From positions 8,246,001 through 8,310,000 of the forward strand of contig OZ022259.1 of NCBI GenBank assembly GCA_963978905.1: a stretch of 64,000 nucleotides of DNA. The letters are read 5' to 3'. Position 1 is the first letter of the stretch; every line of letters starts with the position of its first letter. Below, in pieces: positions 41,001-53,000 of this stretch. The DNA is from Trichostrongylus colubriformis (Eukaryota; Nematoda; Chromadorea; Rhabditida; Trichostrongylidae). The notes under the pieces are model-generated. The model had not been told where the DNA came from and ran no database searches. It saw nothing but the letters and a program-made list of their open reading frames with translations. The translations under genes and the position numbers were made by a program.

Positions 41001-44000
41001 TCATGTCTCATCTTGAGGACTTTCGGCAGAGTTGAGAGGATATCTCTGCGTGCTATCTATCTCGTAGTACAGGATGTAGACGCAGCTCTGTGAGCTGATC
41101 CTCTCAATACTGCCATTTTCCAGCGCTGCCTCTGATAAAAGGTCCATGTTCTGTGATTGACTTTGGGATTTGGGTGGCTAGATTCCCGGACTTGATCCGT
41201 AATCTTCTTTCTTTCTTGTCACCCAAACGACTTTGGGGACTACTCTGGCTCCGAATGGCCTCGAATGGATGCGATATAACAAGGCCCGTTGACATTTTCT
41301 CTGTTTGCTGTTTCGTGTCCATTGTCTGTGCCGCTGCCTCACATAACAGATCCGCTTAGGCTGATCAATACGTTCAGTAATGTGAGCGCGCATTGTCATG
41401 TGCGCCATGATCAACGAGTCGAGTGTGGGCCCATCTCTCGAGTTCGTGTTCCTTTCTTTCTTCACTGCCGATCGTTTAGTGGCTCCTATTTCATTTTGAA
41501 AGTTCAACCAGATTTTCAAAGATCAGCCACACTGTTCTGATCAAAACAGGGATCCGAAGAGCTAATCGACATCAGTTATGCGCTGCACTCAATATATACA
41601 GGGGGTGCCAAAAAAAAAGTAATTTTGTCTCGTCCACTTTCACCCCACTTTAGTCGAACTACAGCAAATTCTGTTGAGGTATTCACATCCCCAGATTCTA
41701 GAGCAGACCTCACTCTATCACTATACTCCGTGGCAGCCTTCTGCACGAGCAGGAACGGTAGCGAGGAAATAGTGAACAAGATGTGTCACCTCAACTGGGG
41801 AAAATCCGAAATTTCGTCGCCCTCGTTCACATCCTTGCTGAGGTCCGTTCACTCTGGGTACCTAAGGGGATTCATACTGGGTGGTGTTCTTTAGGATCCC
41901 GTTTTTCCCGGGTCCCCAGCGCCCTTCGTTTCCAAGAGCCAAAACGTGCACTTACCACTGAAACCCCTCCGGAGGCGGATTTGGGCATGAAAATGATACT
42001 TCGGATCATAGCAGCCTTGTCCAAGCAGCAGGGGCTCTGTGACTTTCATGAACCGAAGGGCCAATCCTTAGGAAGCTTCCCACAAAAGACCTACCATGGA
42101 ACCCGGCTTCACTGTTTTAAGGGGACCTTGATACCGTGGGTGCTCCGAAGCCCGACCGCGCCGCTTAAAGGTTCTATATTTTTATGAAAATGAAAGTGGT
42201 GAGTCTCAGCTTGTTCCTGCTTTTAGAGGAACATTTCGGGAATATTTTACCCCAGTACTTTCATTTCTTTCGTTTCCCTATGTTTTGTATAATTGGGAGA
42301 TGTGAGCCATGGGCAAAATTACTTTTTTTTTTGGCACCCCCTGTATACACGAAAATTTCGTGCTCCAGTGTTCAGTTACCAAAAATCTTTATGAACCCAC
42401 TGGCACGGCACACATACAGCGGTATCACGCCGCCACACCCTAAATTATTTGCATCCGAAAAATGGGCATAGTGGGTGAGAGGGACGGTAATCACATATTA
42501 ATGACAGCTGACACTGTTATGTGTGTGAGTGTGTAGGCTACAACGGCGATCGCATTGTAAATGCATACGCACAAACACACCCGATTTTCCATGAGACGTC
42601 TTATGTGGGGTACTTTTTCCCGGGAGCGAAAGCAAACACAGTTGTAACTCCTAAAACTACTTTGGATGTCATTGAAGCTTCTGGTGAGAGCTCGTCATAG
42701 GAATGGGAAGAAATTGTAGTTCAAACAGAAATGTTGTAGTTGCCATTTAACGAGCTGCAATCGAAAACGCTTATGCTGACCGTCTACGACTATGATCGAT
42801 TATCGAAAGATGACAAAATGGGAGAACTATCGATTCCTTTGGAAACTATCGATTTCGGCACCACCACCGAGATCTGTCGATGTCTATGCAAACCGGAGAA
42901 TGACGACGATGTAAGTCTTCGCAATATTTTCATGCTCCATTTTAGTTGTTCGCAACACCTTTTTTTGATAAAAAAATCGATGCTAAGTAAAAAAATGTTT
43001 CTCGTCAAGGATTTTGATGCTTACGCAAAAGATGCTCCACGTTCACATTCACTAATTGTAGAACCATTACATGCCCTAATCTGTAGTTGGTAAAGACACC
43101 GGAAGGGAAAAAAATTTGCAACTTTGGCAGGTTGTGGAATGTAAAAGTAGGGTAGTTCAGCAATGTAACAGTAGATAAAGAACGCGACAAAACGGCGAAA
43201 AACACGAGAAATAGAAACCCAAAAACCCCGTTCTCTCTTGCACTCCTCTACGTCACTAGCCTGGGCAGACTGCAGACGGGCGGAGAGGCTAAATCAGTCG
43301 GCCGCGAACGCTGTCTCGCCTTCGCCGACAACTCTCCCGGCTGCAAGACTGCAAGACGACACGCCGTGCTGCGGGATCGTGATAGGACCCCAAGCCGAGC
43401 TTTTTCAATGCGAATTTTGCCACACTCATCTTTTCTGAAGTAGAAGGTTTGTTTTCGAAGAGATGTACTCACAGTGCTCAGTTTCACTTACCCCTCCCGC
43501 TGCTTTTGAGAAAACTATTCGCATCGCGGCTTTCGGTGTGCAACGCGACGAGTGCGAGTTAGGACATCTTAGTCCTGAAGCGATGACAGTGTTCAACGCC
43601 TCATTCGGCATAACGCTTGATTTGAGTACCTTTTCCCTTTTATCCGCAAAACCATAAAGTGGAAAAAAGCGTTCGGGGCAGTTATCAGCAATATCACAGC
43701 GGTTTGGGAACAACAAAATTCAAAATTGGTGGTACTTGGATTTATGTTGAACTTGGACACCAACTTGGATTTATGTTGATCTCGAACTGACAGACAAAAC
43801 AAAAAATGGGGAGGGGGGGGGGGGGTGAGTGAGTAAGACTCACTGGCGCCTGCGCCACAAGAACAATTGATTCATCTCATTTGATGCGGCGCCCGTGTCG
43901 TGCGTACCCCACGGTTTCTCGTTGAAACAGCGTTATGTTCGTGTTCAACGGATCAAAGTTTCCTGGTGTAGGTTTGTGTCAAGGTTGGATTGCAATCGTA

Positions 44001-47000
44001 CCAAAATGCGACTTGGTGGGGTTCCTTTGCGTAAGTAAAGGAAAGCGCTAATTATCACATTAGCATACCACGTTTTAGCACATGTCAAATCATATTATAT
44101 CAGTTGGTATCACATTATATCACAAATTTAGCATAGTAACAAGTGCTATATCGATAGCTTGCTTTCTATCCACTTCCCACCATTTTCTCTCGATAGGCGC
44201 CCACGCATAAGTTTCGACTCGATGTAAAAATTCCCATAAAGACCCACAATACGAATTATCATGTAGGCCGAGGAACAACACCTTGTGTGAGAAAACGTAT
44301 TGCTAACGCCTTGATAGCAGCTACGAGTTCGCTCGTGATCCCGCGGGGGAAGGCACTGTGAAACTTGTCGAAATCTTTGTAGGGAAATGAAATGCTAAAT
44401 CATTTTATCGGGCTCGGTAACATTTTGATTTATAAGAAACGCAATGCTTCATATTGAGATCTTGGAATGGTTTGAGCTTTGCGAAGGCTAGCTTTGCAAA
44501 GCTGCAAAAATATCGTTAGCTAGAAAGTAACATTGGAAATCTGTTGTAGTGGCAATATTTAAAGGAATGGGCCACGGAAATTATGTTTTTTCCTGTTGCC
44601 ACTGTATTTGCTTAGGAAGGGCAGTAAAGTGCAAGCTTCACGCGAAAAAACAGCATCCGGCTAAGGTAGAACTCCTTGAAGTGGTGTCAGAGGGGGCGCA
44701 ACCACCAAAGTTTTAGGGGTGAAGAAGCGGCAATCACGTAGTCAAGAATGCAGAGTGAGAAGCAAATCAAGGTTGGGCGCAAATTGCTGTCCACCGACGG
44801 CTGTTCAAATTTGCTCGGCGGGAATTCAAAAGAGTCGCTTTCTCTCGAATTCTTTTCGTGTTTCTGTTCATGTACTGTATCTAGTAAAGTGATTTAAAGA
44901 AGAATTAGAACAGTGTGGTTTCCGTAGAAGATTCCTCCAAGGGGGAAGGGCAGGGAGTGAGCTTTCAGAACCGCGTAAACCCCCTTACGATCATATCAAG
45001 TATTGCTCGAGTCTAGCAAGCACTTCATCCATTTGATCAGTTAATTTATTCAGTAGCGATGAATCTCTTCGAGGGGCTGCATTCCAATTCCGTTAAGAAA
45101 GAAGAGCATTCGATCGCGTAACGAATAATGGGAAGCGAATATGTTCTAGCTACTTAGTATATATTGCCCTTGGCCTGCAAAATGGCTGTAATCTAAATAG
45201 CCAATCCGACGACTGATTCATTTAGCTCAAATGTGAGCGCGACCAAGATCTTGGGGGATTGTCTGCCCCTACCACTTGTCCACTACAAATAATGTCTCTG
45301 TACTGGGAAGATTGTTTTTTATTGGTTACTTCACTCTTTGGTGTGAATTACTAGTTGAGACTCCGCTCCGAAAATAGTAACCCTAAAAAGTTTTCTTCAA
45401 GGCTCTTTACTGAAAGGAAATAGAATCACCCGCGGAAAACTATTAAGGGCCACACCATGGAAGAGGGGCTCCTCTGGAATAGTGGAGACTTCAACAAATT
45501 CACATCTCTGAACGTAGCAGATTAGAAAAGGGGAACAATCACATTGCGAGCTAACTGGATTTGCATGAGAATTCCACTCAAGTTTTACAACTTGAAAATT
45601 GTGAGAAAGGCGAATGTGTAAAATATACTCACAAACAATCATAAATGTGTAGCCAAGACTTATATTGACGAGCTAGTTCCATAATTACCTGTCACTTTTG
45701 TTAAAAAACCGATAATTAACCGACTTATAGCAGAAAAGCTAAAAAAGCGTAAGCGCACGATCAAATTCAATTTTTTCGTTGAAATTTGCAACCATAAACT
45801 CACACATTGGTAGAGCTGAAGGCGCCAGAGCGTAATGATAGCGTGTTACTGGTGAAGTGATGCGCAGCCTGATTTCAGGTACTTTGATTGATTTCCTTTA
45901 CTTTTTCTTTGTTGGCCACCATGCACTTTTAGCTACATTTTCGAACGTGACATCTATCCAGAGTGATGTGAAAATATGTTTTCAGACGTAATTTTTGCTA
46001 GCTTTGCACTTTTGCAAGCAACCTGAAGATGGACATACATTCGATCAGTTGGATCGAGCTCATATACTTCGTTGATAAGCTGTTGCTGCGCCACTTATAT
46101 TTATGAGAACCGTGTTTAGTGTTATGAGACCGACAAGAAGGGACTGACAGGTAGCCCATGAGTGTGAAGGCAAACGCCCTAGAAACAAAGCTATTCCTCG
46201 TGTGTGTGATGGGCAAGGGTAGTAGTAGTAGCACTTTTCGTCATTCGAAATTCTTGCACTCATTGTACGATTACAGCTCTCATCTGGGCTGTCTGGGTGT
46301 GTAACCCTATGTCGGGATTTTCGCATGACTGGAACGGCGTACGACGCAGCTTGTGCAAGCTATGCGCGTCGCGGTAGTTGGGTCTTGAAACGATTAGCAA
46401 TGCTATGTGTGCGGTACGCAGTTGACTTGTAATTGCTTCGAGACCCAACAACATGGCGCCTTTAACCCGTCCGCATTGCTTCGCTTACGACATGCCGCCA
46501 TGCGAAAATCCTGACATAAGGGTACACACCCGTGCTCTCTCAATGACAAGGAGTTACCGTTGCCCCTCATCCATTTGCGCTGTACCCAGTTGAATAGAAA
46601 AATGCATGCAAGGGGTTGAAATGCCCCGCGACATGCCAATATCGATGGCTTTTTTAGTGATTATGTGATGAAGATGATCTCGTTTGTGGCTATAATTTCT
46701 ATTTTTTCGGGGATTTCAACCATAACCATGTGTTGCTCAAAAAACTCGGAGCTATTTTCTCAATTCTTTTGAAGATCGCAGCACGGAACGAGGATTTCAT
46801 GATGGAGAGGGATTCCCTCGGTCCCTCCCTTTTATATACACTGCTTACGGTATGGGTACAAAAATTACGGTAATTGTTTTTCCTCTTAACATGACTACTG
46901 GACTGCACTTATTGATGGGCATCGATTACTTTTTGATTATGCTCGCATATTTTCACTTACATACAGTAGCGCTCAAAAGTCTTCGGCCAAAACTTTTTTG

Positions 47001-50000
47001 TCATAACTTTTTTTCTACTGACCAAATTTGACAAAATTTTAATATGTGGTGCCTGAACCTATTGTCAACATTTCCTTCTAGTTGAGCGCTGCTTGCCACT
47101 TTTCATGATTTTTTACAAGAATTTACTACAAGACCACCCAAAAAAAAGTAAGAGGCTTGTTCAAGAAAAACGGCTTTCTATACAAAAACAAAAAGAGCAA
47201 GCCTCAGAGAACATTAATATTTTGTAGATAGACCACGACTTTTGATGACAGCGGCACAGCGGGACGGCATAGCGATGGCATGCCAAAATTGAAAAATTTC
47301 ATATAACCACGTAACCTACACCGTTACGCGCCAAAATAGTATATTGAGTATGCAGTGTCTCCAAGTACAACATACTAAAATTTCTCTTAAATCGGTGCAG
47401 TTGCAAAAAAGTTACAAGTGAAAAAACCCAAGTGAGAGACCATTTCGCCGAAGACTTTTGAGCGCTACTGTATATATCCAAGCGAGCAAACTACACGATT
47501 CATTATCAGAGGCGAAATAAAGTGAGTTTCGAGGATGCTGAGAAGCTAAAAGGAAATATGAATGGAAGGCTTTCCAGCGATTCATGTGGCCACAACTGGT
47601 GGATGTGTCGTTAAAAGCCTAGACGTTTCAATGTTGATTTGAAAAAATTGTATGTGAAAAAAATTGCCACACCTGTAAAATTTGGGACCTGCAGAGCCTG
47701 GGGTGTATCCTTATGTCAGGATTTGTATGTGAGCAATGCGCGTCGCGGTAGTTGGGTCTTAAAACGATTACACAGCAATGCTAGGGGTACGATACGCAGT
47801 TGACTTGCGACCGCTTCGGGACTCAACAACATGGCACCTCTACATTGCTTCGCTTGCGACATGCCGCGGTGCGAAAATCCTAACATAAGGGTATACACCC
47901 GCAGAGACTACACAGCACTGTAATGCGCGCGCTCTTCTCTCCCGTACAACATTACATATTCTTTAATTAGGCTTATTCCATCCTCAAGGATGCCAGCCCG
48001 CGTTCAGGCACGCCATAGGCGTTCAAGTTCTCGTTTGATCTTTCGTGCTTTTAGTGTCTTGTTATGCAGTCCACTACCAACTAAATGTTTATTGCCATTG
48101 AGCGCATAGGCTGAAAATGAGGCCGGAGAGCACCTAATTACCTCTGTGGTGGGTAAAGTTACGAGCAAAAATTGGATTAGCTGTTGAGTTTGAATAGTAG
48201 GACCAGCAATTCCCACTCACGAGTAATGAGCCGCAAAAGTACAGAAAGTCCATAAAGGGAGAGCCTATGGTTTACATAGTTAACTATTGAACTTTTTTTT
48301 GAAAGGATGCTCTCTGGATAACCTTCGTATTGTAGGTAATATAATAGAATTTTTCATGTTTCAGAGGGAATCGCGACTCGGAGACATTTGTTTTTCGACA
48401 AGGTATCGACCAGCTACAGGCACATTCACCTTGACCATCATGGAGGCTCGGAATTTGAAGAAAATGGATGTCGGAGGTTCTTCGGGTTAGTTTTTTGGAT
48501 CATATGTATGAGCGCTTTCTCACAAACGAGCTCACTTCTCACCCAAATCAGCTCAAATATAAGACAAGAAGACTAATTCCACTCGTTTTTGATGGGGATT
48601 GTTTCCACCAATTATCGATCAAGGTCACGCGGATCTGTGATGTGCAGCGGTCATGTGTATCATGTGACGTTATCGCATGGCGATGTAGCGAGGGCGAATG
48701 ATCTCCTCACAGGATTAAAAGGACTCACCATACTAGTGGGCCACTACCATTTATTTATTTGTGGCACGTACTTCCCGTTTCTGAATACCCAGACCATACT
48801 CCTTAGTGTCTTCTGCATCTAAGCTCGTAGCAATGTAGAGATTTGTTGGCTACACTATGCCTTCTGAAAGACATAACAGTGAGTATGCTTCGCAGAACTG
48901 AACCATCCACAGGATACGACTCACACATTGAATGAGATGCAAATGCATTAACTGGACTGGTCTGAGTTGAGCAATCCTTGCTCAGGGTCGATGGTATTTA
49001 GATTGATCTGGTCGCGCCAAGTAACCTTCTCAGATTATTTGACTCGTCTAGACTGAAAGTAAATCAAGACAGCTGAAATGCAAGACAAGGAGGCTAATTC
49101 CACTCGTTTTTGATGGGAATTACTTCCGCCACCGTATCGACTAGGTCATGCGGATCCGTGATGTGCAGCGGTCATGTGTATCATGTGACGTTACCGCATG
49201 GCGATGTAGCGAGGGGGAATGATCTCCTAACAGGATTAAAAGGACTCACCATACTAGTGGACCATTAGCATTTCTTTATTTGTGTGCATGTACTTCCCCT
49301 TCTTGAACACCCAGACCAGCGCAACCAGGCTCTCTCAATCCGTCTCACTTCCTGCATATCCATCACTTTTGCTATCATCTGCCATATCCGATCCCACAAA
49401 TCACGATTGTCGATAGCTTTGCGGTTACGTAAGTACGTAAGCCCTCGCTTCCGGTTCACCAGACGCATAGTTGCTTCCATTAGGTGGTTTTGGTTTTGGG
49501 GATTTATGCCGCATTGCTTCTATCTATTTTTGCTGAAACAGCTATTAATTGGCCTCTTCGGATATAAGCGGACATACGCGCCCCATAAATCCATGGAAGT
49601 GCTCATCTCGCAGCGAACGCTATTTAGAAACGATCATTTGATTTTTATTTGTTGGGAATATTCCCACAAATGGTTATATGAGCGGGTTTCTCCATAGACG
49701 ACGACGACGAAGATGACTACACGTCTTCATTTGAAATTCATATTTGCCGAATCGAATCGAAAGAAACAAGATTTGTATCGAGTTGTATAATCCTGACAAG
49801 AAAAGGGACATCGCTTTCTGCAGAAACTACTAGTCGCTACGAATGGTTTATTACACGAGCAGCAAAATACTCAAGAGAAGCATTATGAAAAGATCTCAAA
49901 AATGAGGTGACACGAAAAAGGAGAATAATGAATGAGAAAGCTACTAGGATATCTGACCTATGTAAGTGACTGATCCGGAGATCGCTCCAGGTCATCTTGA

Positions 50001-53000
50001 AGGAAGGAGGATATTTTTCCACTGAGCCAAAAAGATCCCAAGAGGTTGGTCAGGTTGAACAGATACCTTCCTCACATTTTTAGACGAGTCTGGGAGCTTC
50101 CCTGCCGGCATTTTGCTAAAAAATAACATGATCGTCGAATGGATTGGGATTGTGCATCCCAGGAACAGTGAGGTTTTTTTCGGAGGGGTGGAGGGATCGA
50201 AAATATTTCCTTTCTCCTCCTTTCGTATTTTTATTCGTATTTTCGGTTAAGAAAAGGTGCTTGTAAAGGAGGAAAGACATTCGCGTGGGATCGTCAACGG
50301 TCTACCTCTTTCTAGGATTTGGGAGACGCTGGAGTGGTCTCTCAAAAAGTCCTCTGACTGGTTTGCACTAGGTAGCACTAGGTATGTATACATGATGATC
50401 TTTGCTGTCAATGAAGGGAGAGTTGATTGTCAGTGTCGATTTAAAATAGTAGATCTCATCAATTTTTAAAAAACGGAAGTCTGAACTGGTGTAGATCCCA
50501 TCAATTTTTGAAAAAAGGGAGTCTGTCTAACTGGTGGTAAAACCTATAGTAGTCTGCCCCGTACAACCGGACCTGGGGAAGATATCGTGAATGTCAAGCT
50601 GACGCAAATATCATAGGCCTTCTTGCGTTCATCGACAGTGGCAGATAACTTCATATTTTGAGTAAGGTGGGGTCACTGAGCTCATTTTATAACATTCCTC
50701 ATCATTTATCCTGAATTCTGTGATGCGCTACGTCATGCAATGACCTTTTAAACACTTCCGTAAATGAGAAAATGTTTTTCACCGGTAGCGGCTTAAACCC
50801 CGTTGCTCTCTCTAATCCATACTGGCATTACTTGAATTTCCTGAAAGGAATCGTGCACAGAAAATGAGTTTCTTTTTTATGTTGTATTTACTTAATAAGG
50901 GGTCGCGTAAAAAGATTCACTTGAAAAGTGAATACTGGTTAAGATACAGCTCCTCAAAACGGCGGAGGGGGGAGGCTCCGAGTAGAAGCTCCGCCCCGTA
51001 GTCCGTCGCAGTTGGAAACGTAGAGTGGAACTATTCACGTCAATTCCTGTTCCCATTATGCTTCTCAGACAGCGGCGGGCGACGGGGTTGGGCGGGCATA
51101 AAAGTGCGAAATTCGATTATTGACTGTATTCAAACTGTGAATCCTTGGCTTTCTCAAATCGTAGCGTGTGGACTTCTGGGCAGAGCATATTCAGAAGAGA
51201 CGGTCGGGTTATAATCCGTTCCTTACGATTAGACCGCTTGAACTTTAGAATATTCGAAGGCTACGGTTAGACGATTTTCAGTATGTGTGGCAATCCGTGA
51301 TCCGAAATGCCAAGGAAATCTTGTGAGTGTGAAAACTTACCGTTGGGATGCTAATGTGTAGACGATTGGGGCCGATGGTTGCCTCTGGTGGGAGTAATAC
51401 AGATATTGAGCCTCGCTCTTCTTCCTCTTCTAAATCCTTTTTGTAATTGGAGCGCCATTTTCGAATCTTCCTCTGATTTTTATCTCCTCTAGTTGATAAA
51501 ACTACAATGTGCAAGCCGTTCTGAATGTGAGCTACAGCTTCGTTCCTCATCCCTAGTGCTGTTCCTAAAGATCATTCGAATATAAATGCTTTTCGTGAGA
51601 AATGCTTGCCGGAAGGAGCGCTTGAATGTATCTCATCATAAGAATTCGTAAATAAAAGAAAACTCGAGGGAAAGTGTTTTTCTTAGCATCATCATGTTTT
51701 GCCTATATTTTGTGTGTACACGCATGCCAGGAGGGCTTCACGACCGAATCCCTTCGTCGTGTTTTCCGCTCCTCATTTATCAATTAGCGTGTCATGCTCC
51801 TCCCATAGCGCAGCACGCAAAAACAAATTAGGTTGCAACAGGCCTAGTAATTCACAATTCTGGAGGAGGGGGGGGGGGGGGCTGGTTGGTTTCTCGAATC
51901 GTTATCTCGGAAAACTCGTGCTTCGGGGGAAACTTCCTTCGAGACGCTTCTCACTGGATGAGCAGCAAAAAAACTTATTTTGCTTTGCATCTGCATGAGT
52001 GAAAAAGATTGCCGGTTGGAAAGAAATTAGCATCCTAAGTAGCTCGGAGTTTTCATGCAGTATTGCATCCATGTGGCATAAGTTTTCGTGAATGAGAAAG
52101 CAGAGCTATGGGTAGATAGCCTGATAGTGAAAGAGAGCTATGGGTAGATAGTGCCTACCCTTAGCTATGGGTAGATAGTACCTACCCATGCATCATTGAG
52201 CAGTGCGGTAGACATCAGCTCCGCATCTCACCTAATGGCTTCAACTGTGCATTGCTTAAAAAGCTCTTCCACGTAAAAAGAATTTTTCTGGTACCCATAT
52301 ATTTATGTTGTATTTGCCTAATGTGGGCCGCATGCAAACTTTCACGCATTGTAAGGACAGAAACTTACGTAAACAGTCCAAATCTCTGTTCCCAACCGCG
52401 GCGGACGACGGGACGGGGCTTTTACTCGGAGGCCCCGCCCACTCGGCCGAGAATATGCGGAGCTGTATTACACCCGGATTCTCACTTTTTCGTGTGAAAC
52501 TTTGCATGCGGCCCTTATCAGGCAAATACAACAAAGAAAGTCATTTTTCCGTGAACCATTACTTTAAGAACACTACCAGCTTCATGGATGTGAACCAGTC
52601 ACTCCACCAATCTGAAAGCCCTTGGGAGGAAGTCTGGTGATGCTCGGTTGCACTGAAGCGACCAAACATGAGATGTTATCCTGCCTTATCCGGTCATTTT
52701 GGGACCCCTCAGATTCTTTCAAGGTTTACCATTTTAAAGGGTAGCGCAAAAGTCAGTATCCTCCATTCCAGCGGTTGTTCATTAGATGTAGCTCACTTCG
52801 CCGGGTTTTGAGAGTGTAGGAGCAAAAGTGAAGTATTTAATGGTCTCAGCTGAAGAGGCATGCGAAATCCACGTTTATCTTCTCTTGATCTAGAACAAAG
52901 CTCGTTTTCCTCCGGGAATCAGCATTGGATTGTTTACTCCTGGTCATAAAGAGGAGCTATTCGAAAGGAAATTCGGTTGTTACGGGAAGAGCAATCATTC

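Noticed and set aside
43806..43825. G run, and similar C or G runs at 34246, 51867 and 53101, as G-quadruplex or regulatory sites
   Set aside because: Single homopolymer tracts in introns; no evidence of function and prone to length errors.
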